DNA from: Dermacentor variabilis
Taxonomy: Eukaryota > Arthropoda > Arachnida > Ixodida > Ixodidae
Reading direction: 5' to 3'
Assembly: GCF_050947875.1 (NCBI RefSeq)
Contig: NC_134569.1
Span: forward strand, 13,967,131 to 14,031,130
Length of the DNA stretch: 64,000 bases
In this document: positions 1 to 10,720 of the stretch, one piece after another
Layout of the letters: each line of letters begins with the position of its first letter
How positions within the stretch are numbered: the stretch's first letter is position 1
The notes under the pieces: generated by a model
What the model was told of the DNA's origin: nothing
Database searches by the model: none
What the model saw: the letters and a program-made list of their open reading frames with translations, nothing else
Position numbers and translations under genes: made by a program

Positions 1-236
1 GTACCGCTTGTTCTTTGGTGTTTCGCTGCCGTTCGGGTTCGGATACTCGGCTGCGCGTCCGTCTATATGGTGTTGTACCTGAGATTATTTTCATACATCG
101 TTATAATATGTTGTGTACTTGCTTTACGCCGGGTGCGTGTTCAGGTCGGTATAATGGTACTGCGTGTTCGCTGATGAATTGTGGGTGCGGGAGTGAATAC
201 GCGCCTTTGTTACTACAGGGCCTGTCCTGCGTGAGT

Positions 237-740
237 TTAGCTCAAGCGTTCCCTCTGAGAGATTAGTGTGGCTTGTTTTAGCTCTTCGAACGGGTTGTGT
301 ACCCCTAACGCTGACCGGCGATCTGTGGACGTCCCCTTAAGTAGTCCGAGGGCCGCTTTACATGCCGATCTTATTATGGTGCCGAGCTGCCATTTGTCCT
401 CCTGAATAAGAGGGTGGTACGGCAGGCCGCACTTGACTGGGCTTATCATAAGTGCTTGGAGGAGCCTTAGCGTTTCTTGTTCTTTCTTGCCCGCTTTGCG
501 ATAAGTTACGCGCCGGATCATTTGTGCGATGTTATTTGTGGTAGCTTTGAGTGTTTTGATGGTGTGAGACGTTTTTCCACTACTTTGGAGCCAGAAACTC
601 AGGACCCGCGTCGTCGTGGCTTTTTGGATCGTGTGTCCTCCCAGGGCGATGTTGACGGGTCCGCTGAATATGTAGCCTCTAGAGTGTCCCCGAATTACCT
701 CCCATTTTTCGGGGCACATCTGAGGCCACTGTTCCTCCAA
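237..740 (-). pseudogene. LINE reverse transcriptase, C-terminal fragment
   Basis: A 167-codon open stretch of the I-group LINE above. It covers the region after the RT catalytic site: a beta-hairpin and helical thumb resembling 'IRVLG..IQ', a conserved 'KKEQETLRLLQAL' helix, then the 'LGL..TST' and 'LGVHN' blocks seen in many arthropod I-group and R1-like elements. The upstream catalytic part lies in another frame (695-1150), so no functional protein is made. The other strand also has open frames here, but they show no family resemblance. Confidence 0.7.
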
Positions 741-1606
741 AAGTTGTCTACTGCCTCAACTGCTCGCTTTAGTGCCTGCTTTTTGCCCCCCTTGCTGCTC
801 ACAGTACAGTGCGTAGCCCAAATTAACGATATTGTTACGTAGGAAGACACCGACGAAAAGGTATTTGCAAGTATATTTACAAGGCAATACGCTTCGCTTG
901 GCCAAGAGGCAACAGCCCGCGCTAGCTTCTGATCGTCGTCGTCGTCTTCACACTGCGCGCCTTTCGTGATGGCACATATTGTGCCGTAGCAATATGGTCC
1001 AGCTTTCGCACCAGACGACACATCGCTACGTTGAACAGCAAGGCTGAAATTATTGCCCCTTGGGGTGTTCCTACAGGGCATCTTGAACTTTTGGGAAGCG
1101 ATTTGGTCGATCCCTATCGTGGCAGTACGGTTAGCAAGAAGAGACCACACGTAGTTGTACGTCTGTACGTTCTCTGCATCCCGTCAATTCGAGTTCTTCC
1201 AATATTATTTTGTGAGAAAAGTTATCAAACGTGCCCTTTAGGCTTGTGCGAACACTAGTCTTTCCTCGCCGCAGGCGATGTTGGACATAACTTCTTCTCT
1301 GATCAGTTGGAATGCGCCTTACAATATAGCCTCGTACGGAACCCTATCATGGTGTTTGGGAACCATCATGTTTCTTCTATGTACCGTTGTAGTCCCATTT
1401 GTACTACTCGTTCGTACATTTTGCTCAGGCAAGACGTGAAGGAAATGGGCCTCAGAGCGTCTGTTGTGGGGGTCTGCTTGGGGTTTGCGTACCATGACAA
1501 TTTTAGCGCGTTTCCATTCCGGAGGCGATTGGCCCTTGAGCCACCTCTCCCTATTGAACAGTTCTGTGATTTTAGTCAGGGCTCTAGCATCCAGGTTCCG
1601 AAGCAT
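695..1606 (-). pseudogene. LINE reverse transcriptase, central and N-terminal fragments
   Basis: Two out-of-frame pieces of the same RT. 1319-1606 holds the opening 'LRNLDARALTKITELFN' and 'PPEWKRAKI' blocks. 695-1150 holds the region around 'CRNTPRG', which corresponds to the PQG substrate-binding motif, and the frame then decays. The catalytic YxDD region should sit between these blocks and position 900 but is not recognisable, so the enzyme is dead. Confidence 0.6.
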
Positions 1607-2699
1607 AGCGTTCGTAATGGCATTGGGGCCGGGAGCTGAATTTTGGTGGCAACATGAGCTTCCTCAAATACCTCTTCATATGTAAAAGGTTCTCGTTTGG
1701 GGTGTCTATGTTTAGTGGTGGCCCTATGTATCGTTTTCTTCAGTTTATCTATTAGTTCCGCGTCTGCGCCTGCAGGAAACTGTCCGATATGATTTGAAGT
1801 CGTTTGTTGTTTTCCGTGCGTGTGCTACCCGGGTCAAGCATCCCACGAAGGATGCGCCACGTGCCAGCCGTTCCCAAGGTCCCTGAGAGGAACCCGCAGA
1901 ATCTAGACCACTCGTTTTTTGCTGATTAGTCAGCGGGTTGTTGCGCTTGCTCCGGGAAAAGTGTTATGTGGGCAACTAGCTGTTTGTTGAGGCGTTCTTT
2001 TTTCCAACGCTTGACCAATCTGTGTCTTTCGCCCCACAAGTTTACTAGGTGGGAGTCTACCACGGGCGCCTCTGACGTGAGCTCACTGGTTTTGGCGGTG
2101 TGTTGATTCGATGAGTTTTGTCTATTCTTACATTTCGTGAGAGTGCCTGATGTAGGGCTCGTTGGAACCCCTGTATTTTGGTCAACCGGTTAACTTGGTT
2201 GCGTCAATTGTTCTACGCAGTTTGGTGGTGGTGAGTGAAGGGCGAATCAAGTCATGATCGTTACCCAAGTTTTCGTTTATCGATGCCCACTTTGCGTCCT
2301 TGATGTTTGGCGTGTACACGCGATCGGGGGCTGTGTCACTGCTCACGCTGTTACCTGTGTGTGTGGGTGTGCTTATGCATGATTTGCTGTTCGCAGACTG
2401 AGGTTCTCAACCGACTGCTCGATTAGAGCGCCTTTGGGGAATGTGGACGCGTGTGGTGCCCAATATCACCGCGCGGTCTTTGGCGCCCGCTATGGTTTTA
2501 GTTGACGATAAAAACGTCCACTTGCAACGAGTTGATTTGGGCGCGAGATGGTCCATTTGGATAGTAAAAATGAAGGTGCGCAAATTAAACACGGACAAGA
2601 CAGAGCCGGCCGTGCAGTGTACGTTCTGCGTCCTATCCGTGTAGAAAGAGAGTTGCTTCAGTTCGCTCGTGCTACACTGCTGCTCCGAGCGCACAGGTC

Positions 2700-3190
2700 C
2701 TCGTCAGCTCAGTGCAGTCAGGCCATGGCAAAAGCGTCGTACCGAGGCCTGGTAGCCCGCTTCGTCGGCACACGATGACAGTGAAACATGTGTACAAAGG
2801 CGATCAAGTTCGACGTTACCTTAGAAAAGCGCAGTCGGTGCCGCTGGGCTGAGCGACGCGCGCCTGCCGCCGCCACGCATTGCCGAAAAAGATGTGTTAT
2901 CCCGGCTGACGGAAGGGCACGCTGTACTCGAGGTGTCGCAAAATAGATGGCACGACAAGCACCACGAACACGCAGATAGAAAACCAGCCCCGCAAACAAC
3001 CACTACTGCATTAAATCTCTTTATGGAGTCTCATTAAGAGCCCTCGCCTCTTTGAGGGCGTGCAGTGAAGGTTTCGCATCACGTGCGCTTTAGGCATCCC
3101 CCTGCTCTGGGGCAGGGCTAAAGAGAACAAAGGGAGAGGGAAGAAGTTTACAGACTTTTTAAAAAGCACACGCTAAGGAGGATGAAGGCG
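2700..3190. other. Unassigned sequence
   Basis: No gene, RNA or repeat recognised. Two short overlapping open frames on the minus strand (2718-3003) are cysteine- and arginine-rich without family features and look like chance frames in GC-rich DNA. Confidence 0.3.
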
Positions 3191-3199
3191 AAAGCCATG

Positions 3200-3775
3200 C
3201 CCACTCACGAGACATTCATTACATTACATTACTTGGCATTTTCATTCTAATGCGTTCTTACTTCCTATTGTTTTCTACCACCAAAGGTCATGGGTTCGAG
3301 TGCCTTAATTAACTGCGTCTTAATTATCATCGATCTAATTAACACCATATGTATTGGGTTCGAGTGCCGTAATTAACTAAAGCTTAATTAACCGTATCTT
3401 AATTAGCTTAGCCTTAGTTAACCCCTAACGCAGTGGGTTCGACTCTCGTCCTTCACGATGACAGTTGGAATTCAACTTCGAGATATGGCCGGCTCGCCCA
3501 TATTTCCAAGTGGGTTCTACCCGCACCCAAAGTAGAGCGTTCTACTCCAGCCAAAAGTCGTGGGTTCGAGAGCCTTAATGAACTGTCTTAATTAACTGTG
3601 CCTTAATCAACACCAGAGGTCATGCTGATGCTTCTTGTTCACCTCGGCTTCTCGCTTTCTTATGAAGAATTTGATGGCCTAATTCGTCCGAATGAACGTC
3701 AAAGGTGATTGGTGTTAATTAAATCCGCCTTGATTAACACTTTAGGTAGTAGGTTCGGCTCCCACCAAAGTTCGA
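3200..3775. repeat. Degenerate repeats: TTAATTAA blocks plus T-arm-like GGTTCGA motif
   Basis: The phrase GGGTTCGA followed by G/C-rich bases recurs at about 3292, 3356, 3434 and 3562, with GGTTCGGCTCCCACC at about 3752. Between these lie repeated TTAATTAAC, CTTAATTA and ACCAAAGGTCATG words. GGTTCGANTCC is the B box and T-arm consensus of tRNA genes, so the units may come from tRNA or SINE tails. No complete cloverleaf can be folded by eye. Period and copy boundaries are irregular. Confidence 0.55.
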
Positions 3776-3944
3776 GGGCGTAGGCGTATTAACGGGGTGG
3801 GGGGCAAGGGGGTACTTCCCCCCCACGCTGTCAAAAGTGGTGGGTGAGGGGCAAAGTATCTCATTTTCCACCCCAATTTTGAAAGTAGACACTGGCACTA
3901 TCGGCTGCACGCTGGAAAGTCCATTAAAACTACAACTGAATTTT

Positions 3945-5225
3945 GTTTTTACAGCGAAGCTGTTTATCTCTACCCTCCAACAAAATTTTCGTGTCATTGT
4001 AAGACAATTAAAGACTTCCCATGCGTGGGACGATCCCGAAGATAGTGCAATGCCGGGCCGACCCGCGGCGGAGGTGCAGCAGTAGTTAAGCACTCCCCAT
4101 ACGTGGGCCGATCCCCAAGATAGTGCAATGCCGGGCAGACCCGCGGCGGAGGTGAAGCAGTCGCTAAGCACTCGATCCCCATACGTGGGCCGATCCCGGA
4201 CATAGTGTAATGCCGGGCCGACCCGCGGCGGAGGTGCAGCAGTCATTAAGCACTCCCCATACGTGGGCCGATCCCCAAGATAGTGCAATGCCAGGCAGAC
4301 CCGCGGCGGAGGTGAAGCAGTCGTTAAGCACTCCCCCTACGTGGGCCGATCCCCAAGATAGTGCAATGCCGGGCTGTCCCGAGGCGGAGGGACGCAGTCG
4401 TTAAGCACTCGATCCCCACACGTGGGCCGATCCCCATGATAGTGCAATGCCGGGCTGACCCGCGGGGAGGTGAAGCAGTCGTTAAGCACTCACAATACGT
4501 GGGCCGAACCCGGATATAGTGCAATGCCGGGCCGACCCGCGGCGGAGGTGAAGCAGTCGTTAAGCATTCCCCATACGTGGGCCGATCCCCAAGATAGTGC
4601 AATGCCGGGCTAACCCGCGGCGGAGGTGAAGCAGTCATTAAGCACTCCCCATACGTGGGCCGATCCCCAAGATAGTGCAATGCCAGGCAGACCCGCGGCG
4701 GAGGTGAAGCAGTCGTTAAGCACTCCCCCTACGTGGGCCGATCCCCAAGATAGTGCAATGCCGGGCTGTCCCGAGGCGGAGGGACGCAGTCGTTAAGCAC
4801 TCGATCCCCACACGTGGGCCGATCCCCATGATAGTGCAATGCCGGGCTGACCCGCGGGGAGGTGAAGCAGTCGTTAAGCACTCACAATACGTGGGCCGAA
4901 CCCGGATATAGTGCAATGCCGGGCCGACCCGCGGCGGAGGTGAAGCAGTCGTTAAGCATTCCCCATACGTGGGCCGATCCCCAAGATAGTGCAATGCCGG
5001 GCTAACCCGCGGCGGAGGTGAAGCAGTCATTAAGCACTCACAATACGTGGGCCGAACCCGGGTGTAGTGCAATGCCGGGCTGACCCGCAGCGGAGGTGAA
5101 GCAAGCCCATAGGTGGGCCGATCTCGAAGATGTATAGTGCAATACCGAGCCGACCCGCGGCGGACGTGCAGTTCGCCATGAAGGGGCCCACAAACTCAAC
5201 TTCGCTGGTCATCTTTCTTCACAGA
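3945..5225 (+). repeat. Satellite-bearing repeat element, array A (78-82 bp monomers)
   Basis: The left edge has the near-palindrome ACAGCGAAGCTGT (about 3951-3963). From about 4010 to 5160 a 78-bp unit repeats, recognisable by CGTGGGCCGATCC, GATAGTGCAATGCC and CGCGGCGGAGGTG. Some units carry an extra 4 bp (CACTCGATCCCC), giving 82 bp. The right flank (5165-5225: GCAGTTCGCCATGAAGG, GGGGCCCACA, then CTTTCTTCACAGA) matches the right flank of the array at 34800-34870, so array and flanks behave as one dispersed element. Nothing here looks protein coding in array A, because the 4-bp insertions break the frame. Confidence 0.8.
4240..5032 (+). repeat. Higher-order duplication inside array A (period 392 bp)
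   Basis: A block of five variant monomers is present twice, offset by exactly 392 bp. The diagnostic variants TGCCAGGCAGAC (4289 and 4681) and the CTCCCCCTACG junction (about 4330 and 4722) recur in the same order, as do the CCCGAGGCGGAGGGACG and CACAATACGTGGG variants. The minus-strand frames 4324-4680 and 4716-5072 encode almost the same peptide, which confirms the copy by eye. This is a recent unequal exchange or segmental duplication. Confidence 0.8.
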
Positions 5226-7405
5226 GTGGAAGCGCACTTGGATTTTCTTTTTAGTAGAGCGAGCACATAAGTAATGCTTTTCTTTACTACGCATATCCCT
5301 GCTTGGACAACGACGATTGCCTTCTGTGCCTTCTCGGGACGCCCTGGAGCGCGGACGACGCGTGGGATTCGTGGAGCACGCTCGCTTTGCACATAACCCC
5401 TGGCGCTGGGCAGTTCCCGTCATAACAAACTGCCAGCTTGCGCAAGTTGCATCATGCCCAATTTCTTGAGACCTCTATATCCGTATTCGAAAATACAATC
5501 AACTTATTACGTTTAATATGCCGGTGAAGAAGAGGTCCGGACAAGGTATTATGATCAGCCGCGCCCAACGACTGGTGTGCCTTACGGCCTGAAATCGCTG
5601 GATTATCAAATGCTGAAACTATCTAATCTGTGGCCGTTACAGCGTTGCAGTCTCAGTATCTCATCACCATCAGATATCTAATAAAACCTTTTACAGGTAT
5701 AAATGTCGAATTTCATTGTGTAATCACGACTTCTCGTAGATATAAATGCTCGTGAAAATGACCTTGGTCGAACTCTCAGAGCCATTTCAATACCAATAGA
5801 ACACTGACTTTAATTTTTTTCTAAAGACACGTGTCACTGGTGACTGACGATTTAATTTACAGGCTGTTTCTAAATAAGAGCTACACTACTGTTTTCCCGG
5901 CAGGAGTAAACACAACAGATATGTCGTATATCGAAAAAAATGAGGGCCACTTTTTGGTGATGTGTACCGAAAATTCGCAATGTATAGGTTGCTTATGTTC
6001 TCTCAAAACAGTAACTGACTGGTAGCTTTATCCCAATTTTTTTATGCGCTATACACGGCCTTTTGTTGTTTTCCGTCGGTATCCTCGGTAAAATATGCGA
6101 GGCACGGTGTTTACATTTATTCGACATACGAAACAATGTTCTGAGTGACGAGCGATGCATGTTTGTTCCGTGTAGGTTCATTACAGCCTTTCTAGAAAGT
6201 TACTCATTGAAGCTTTTCAGGGTGTCATACTGTCGCTAATATAGATGTTTCCTAGATTCCTAAAACAACGCACGATATACGGACATGAAATTCCTTGTAA
6301 ATAGGAAAATTTTAAGCGCAATGCGTTGCGAAACTTCTACTTTCTTGTTTTAAATTCAAGTGCCGCAGATAATTCTTAAACCCTCGTTTTTCATGTATAT
6401 TCATGAAATACCTTCATCACGAACTACGATCGACTGTCGATACATGTGTGAAATTTGCACAATTTTATCCAAAGGTGAACTAGAGACCCCATATAGAAAG
6501 TAAGTCAAGGTGGGAAAATGAGTCTGCATTTTATAGTGACCCTACATAATTACATAGTAACTAAATATTAATTTATTGTACAGACAGTCATGCTACGTTT
6601 CTTCATTAAATATATTGAATCGCCCGCTCGAATTAAATGCACATGTTAATTACTAGGCACAAGCATTACAACAAGCGAAGAAATAATCTTTCGCGATTAC
6701 TATCGAAACGCCCCACTTCGAACATGCCGTCAAAGACGGTAGCGCCTTTATGAAAGCGGTCGTGTGAAGCGACACATTTCAATGCACTTTAAGAAAGCAG
6801 AATGTTTAATTTACTCAAAGCTTGGCGTTCATTGTTTGTTCCTTGCAACCACTGCATAGTAATGGCAAAAATGAGCCGCGTTCACAAACATGTACGCCTT
6901 GATTGAAGGGCATATTAGTAGTTTGTTTCTCCGGTGTCTTCGGTGAGTTAAACAAGGCATCTTGTTTATATCTAGGAAAAATTAGGGGCATGATATGGAT
7001 AAGGCGTAGGCAATGTTCAAAATGGGTGGGTAAAATGCGCATTTTCCAGTAGAATACGTATGCAAGTGGTCCATAGCTTTATTAGTCTGTTTTACGATCG
7101 GTGTAAGACTTAGACGGCTGCGCTGGCATAACTACAACAACTAAGGTCAAATTTTGCGAACATGAGGGGACTAATACGCCAAGTTTATGTGCGATGGTAA
7201 ATACGTGCTGATCAAATTCGGCGTTAACAAAAATTGTAAGCAAGTGTTCGAAAATGTCACGCTACTTCGATTAGCTAAGTTTCCCGATGTCGCCAGAGAA
7301 CTCTGCGTTTCATATATTTTGTACTTTGAAGGAATAGGCAGCATGTTAAGTGCAATGTGTCGCATAGTTTTAACCTTTCTGACTTATTTAGAAGCGTTAT
7401 GAATA
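5226..7405. other. AT-rich intergenic sequence, no gene seen
   Basis: No protein family, RNA or inverted-repeat element was recognised. Short open frames (for example 5831-6025 and 7187-7402 on plus, 6815-7042 on minus) have no recognisable composition or homology. Base composition is clearly more AT-rich than the flanking repeats, as expected for old non-coding DNA. Confidence 0.4.
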
Positions 7406-7419
7406 ATTAATCACACGAA

Positions 7420-7785
7420 CACTATGCTGTGCCCTGCAGCTCTCAAACAATTTTATCCCGCCTTTTTCGGCAGTTGCTCGCACTGTGAGGAGAAGTCTTC
7501 GGACATCTACCACATGGTTTGGGTCTGTCCTTCCAACCCTGTTATATCTCCCTATTCCCAATCCAACCCGGGAGGACTGGAAGGCAGCCCTGCTTGGCTG
7601 CTCTCACCTTCAAGCCCAAAAGGCCTTGGTCGGATGAGCCCAGGCAGCGGCTGACGCCAATGGGGTCCCGTACTAGGGATCCTCACCTAGTATTTGTAAG
7701 GTCCGTCCTCTTAAGGGGCGGTCCCTGCACATATCCTATGTATTCTCATTAAGAGACCCAATAAATGTTTTTACCACCACCACCT
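7420..7785 (+). mobile_element. I-group LINE 3' end, 5'-truncated
   Basis: The plus strand encodes the C-terminal zinc-knuckle tail of an I-group LINE: 'CSHCEEKSSDIYHMVWVCPS', that is C-x2-C then H-x4-C spacing. It is followed by the usual proline-rich end and a frame change near 7600. The element ends with AATAAA (about 7759) and a short run of ACC trinucleotides. It abuts a reversed satellite copy at 7786, so it was probably inserted there. Only the last approximately 360 bp remain. Confidence 0.75.
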
Positions 7786-7880
7786 CCGCCGCGGGTCGGC
7801 CAGGCATTGCACTATCTTCGTGATTTTTTTTCTACACACGGACACGATAGTGGGGAAAGTAACCCTTAACAACTTCGCTG
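7786..7880 (-). repeat. Reversed fragment of the 78-bp satellite element with its left flank
   Basis: CCGCCGCGGGTCGG and GGCATTGCACTATCTTCG are the reverse complement of the satellite monomer. They are followed by CTACACACGGACACGAT and CCCTTAACAACTTCGCTGTA, which match in reverse the left flank of array B (about 31250-31320: CAGCGACGCTGTTAAGGG, ATCGTGTCCGTGTGTAGAC). This is therefore a one-monomer copy with the same flank, showing that copy number differs between insertions. Its monomer end is cut by the LINE tail at 7785. Confidence 0.8.
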
Positions 7881-9610
7881 TAAAAAAAAAACACTTCGTA
7901 TAATAAATATTTCATTTCTTTCTATCTTGCACTAATCGCACTAGCTTAACTTTTTGCTCGATTGCAAATGCATGGAGTGACTTCACAACGACAGCTGCAC
8001 GGGAGGCTTTATAGCAACGGTATGCAGTGGGCGAACCATCTTTCAATGCGATGTGATATGAAGAACCGGGGGACACGGTGCCCCAGCGGGCTCACAGCGG
8101 AACGCCGATAGCGCAGCCACCGAGGCGGCACAGATCTCGGCCGCGGGCGCTCGTCCCGAGACCTGCCGTGACGACTCACAAAGGGACCGCAGAGCCACTC
8201 TGCCGTGACTCAGAACAGCCGTCAACGGCGTCCGTGAACGCGCACCAGTGCACGGGATACCTTCAAGGCCGGTAGGAATGATGCGCAGCTGCGTGGCGAT
8301 CTGAACGTGCAGTCTTTGTTGAAAGTACGCAAGACGCTCGACACGCGAACGTCTGCTTCCGTGCGCTATGGATATTAGCGCGCTATCCTAGCGGCGCTCA
8401 AGAACTTTACTCCCTGCGTAAAGGAAACCTTGATCTTCAAGCCTAGAACCCACAGAAGGCCGAAGCGCCACAGTATAGAGACACGACACACGTCTAGCGG
8501 CGGTTGTAGTCGGGTGCCTGTGAGGTGGCACGCGTATACGTTACAAAGACCACCAAAGAGAAACATCAAGTCAGTTTATAAAATAATAAAGCTTTCTTTT
8601 TTCATATCTCTATTTTCATTGCATTCGTGGCAAAAGTCATACTGCGAAATCCAGTGCCACAGATACCCAGTATCCAATTCCGTGCCTGATTATGGAGCCA
8701 GTGTCGCACTGGATACTGCATGCTGATCTTAGCGTTAGGCATGCGCTGGTGAATTATGATTGTATTTCTTATGTCAGCTATTATGACCATATCGTATATA
8801 CGTATGTCGACTATTTCCATAATAAGCTTTTCGCTGCGAGTTCGGCGTTTGTGTTGTTTGCTTCTTCGTCCGTTCGTCTCTCGCGCTGTTTTGTTCACGG
8901 GTTTACGCCGACGAGTCCGCCTTTCAGTCCTGCTACGACAGATACGTGAGGATGCGCGCGCACAAACACTCACGCGCAGCGCGCGCACCTACAAACATGC
9001 ACAGACACACACACACATGAGCGCGCACACAAATAAGTATACGCACGCGAAAACGCGGCGCACAGAGATGCACGGACGTACACGTGCGCGTCAGAGCTGT
9101 ACTGAGCGTTCGAACCGTGCTCAGTGGCGAGGCATGCACAACGCGGTTTCGATCCGAGACATGCCATTAGGAACATCCGCGTTCACCGGCGCTCCTAAAT
9201 TTGGAAAGAACGAAAATGCGCAGAGCGTGCACGGGCACGTTTGGAGCACTGTGCTGTCATCAGCAAAGAAAGTAGGTATAAAAGAAAGATACAATATGTT
9301 GAAAGAATGGAGAGATGGGAACGAACGTACGGTACACCCTTCTTTCACAATATATGTTGGTCTTGCACAGTCGGTGGAAACATTTTTTGCCACACGTCTG
9401 CAGGAAAAAAAAAAAAGAAAATAACGGCAGAACTCATCTCAAGATGACTGTCGACGGCTATGCGACTAGCTTTCGAGCAATATAACGAGAGACCCCATTC
9501 AGTCACGCTTATAAACACTGCACGTGTGGTAGTAATTGTGAGAGTTTTTTTGACTCGGCTATGTGCCACATGCTCCAATATCGTCCCATTTTGCCATGGC
9601 ACTCGCCTGC
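7881..9610. other. Unassigned sequence with low-complexity CA/CG tract
   Basis: No gene is supported. Around 8950-9075 the sequence is rich in alternating purine-pyrimidine CACA, GCGCGC and ACACACAC words. 8080-8280 and 8300-8400 are GC-rich without recognised coding content. A 222-codon frame (8756-9424) spans the low-complexity tract and has no family features. Confidence 0.35.
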
Positions 9611-9614
9611 CAAG

Positions 9615-10720
9615 TTCGCCTATGACCATTGCGGCATGACGACGACTGCATGACGGCGACGCAATGACGACAATGGCATGAGGACAACATGACGACGACG
9701 GTGTGGCGAGAACCGGAGGAGGATGCTTGAATGACAACGACGGCACGACGACAACTGATGTATAGCGCCTTCGTGGCGACGATGCAATGACGACAATAAG
9801 ATGACAACTACGACATAATCACGATTGAATGACGACAGCATGCTTACAATAGGATGACGAACAAGCAATGACTTCGATGGATCGACGAAGGCGGTATGTC
9901 GACGACGGAACGACGACAACGGGATGAAGTACAGTAGTTATGACGATGGTGAAACGACAGCGAGACAATGATGGCATGATGAAAACGGTATGACGACGAC
10001 AGTGTGGCGACGATGGCTCAGGACGACGGCGCGACGACAATCGGATGTCGAAGTTTCAGTGCCGACGATGCAACGACCGCGACGGCATCACGAAGATGGT
10101 ATGACAAGGAATGCATGACGATGACTGTGTGGCCTGACAACCACATGAGGACAATAGGATGACGACAAGTGCATTATGACAATGGTGTAACAATCGTTGT
10201 ATTATGAAATGACTAAGCGTGACGACGACGGCATGACGAACGTTGGATGACGAAGCTGGTGCGATGACAATGGCGCAACCACGAGGGCATGACGACGACG
10301 GTGTGGCAATGGATGCATGATAGCAACTGTCTCGCGATCTTGACAAAAGCGACTTAATCATGAATGAAAGACGACAGTATGATTATATAATAAAATGACG
10401 AAGAAAGATTGACGTCAATGGAACGACAAAGGCGGTGTGGCGACGACGGCTTGACAACAATGGAATTATGTTACTGATGTGATGACAATCATTAAACGAC
10501 CGCGTGACGACGATGGTATGACGAAGGTATGACGAGAGACGGATGACAAAGCTTGAATCAAGACGATGCAACGACCACTACGGCATCACGACTACTTGCC
10601 CATATTTGGTGGCCCAAGCTGTTAGAAAGCTTGGCCGCTGGGTCGGCATAGAAGGCGCGACGACGACGTCATGACGATAGCAAGATCACGAAGCTGGAAT
10701 GACGACAATAGATCGACCAC
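9615..10720. repeat. Degenerate GACGAC-rich minisatellite
   Basis: About 1.1 kb is made of short degenerate words such as GCATGACGACAATGG, ATGACGACGACGG and GTGTGGCGACGA, with a period near 13-15 bp. The minus strand stays open in several overlapping frames and gives Ser/Arg/His/Val-rich low-complexity peptides, which are by-products of the repeat. The right end runs straight into a 5'-truncated LINE. Confidence 0.75.

Larger units (their letters stand above)
1..2695 (-). mobile_element. Decayed I-group LINE (endonuclease, RT, start of C-terminal part)
   Basis: Read on the minus strand, a non-LTR retrotransposon runs from the endonuclease end (about 2690-2150) through a linker (2100-1650) into reverse transcriptase (1606 down to 237). 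RT pieces lie in different frames. 1606-1319 has the 'LNRERWLKGQSPPEWKRAKI' type block that opens the RT of tick I-group LINEs. 1150-1000 has a 'NTPRG' block matching the usual TPQG motif. 740-237 carries the thumb region with 'KAALGL' and 'LGVHNPFEEL'. Each piece is interrupted by stops and frameshifts, so this is a pseudogenised copy. Sequence left of 237 probably continues toward an RNase H domain but is too decayed to prove. The family call rests on recognition of the protein blocks. Confidence 0.75.

Noticed and set aside
4010..5160. CRISPR-like regular repeats
   Set aside because: Units follow one another without unique spacers, have variant repeats and lie in an animal genome; this is a satellite.
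8756..9424. A 222-codon plus-strand frame
   Set aside because: It spans a CA/CG low-complexity tract, has biased Arg/His/Thr content there, and no recognisable domain.
9345..10571. Several minus-strand frames rich in Ser, Arg and His
   Set aside because: They are translations of the GACGAC minisatellite and nothing else.
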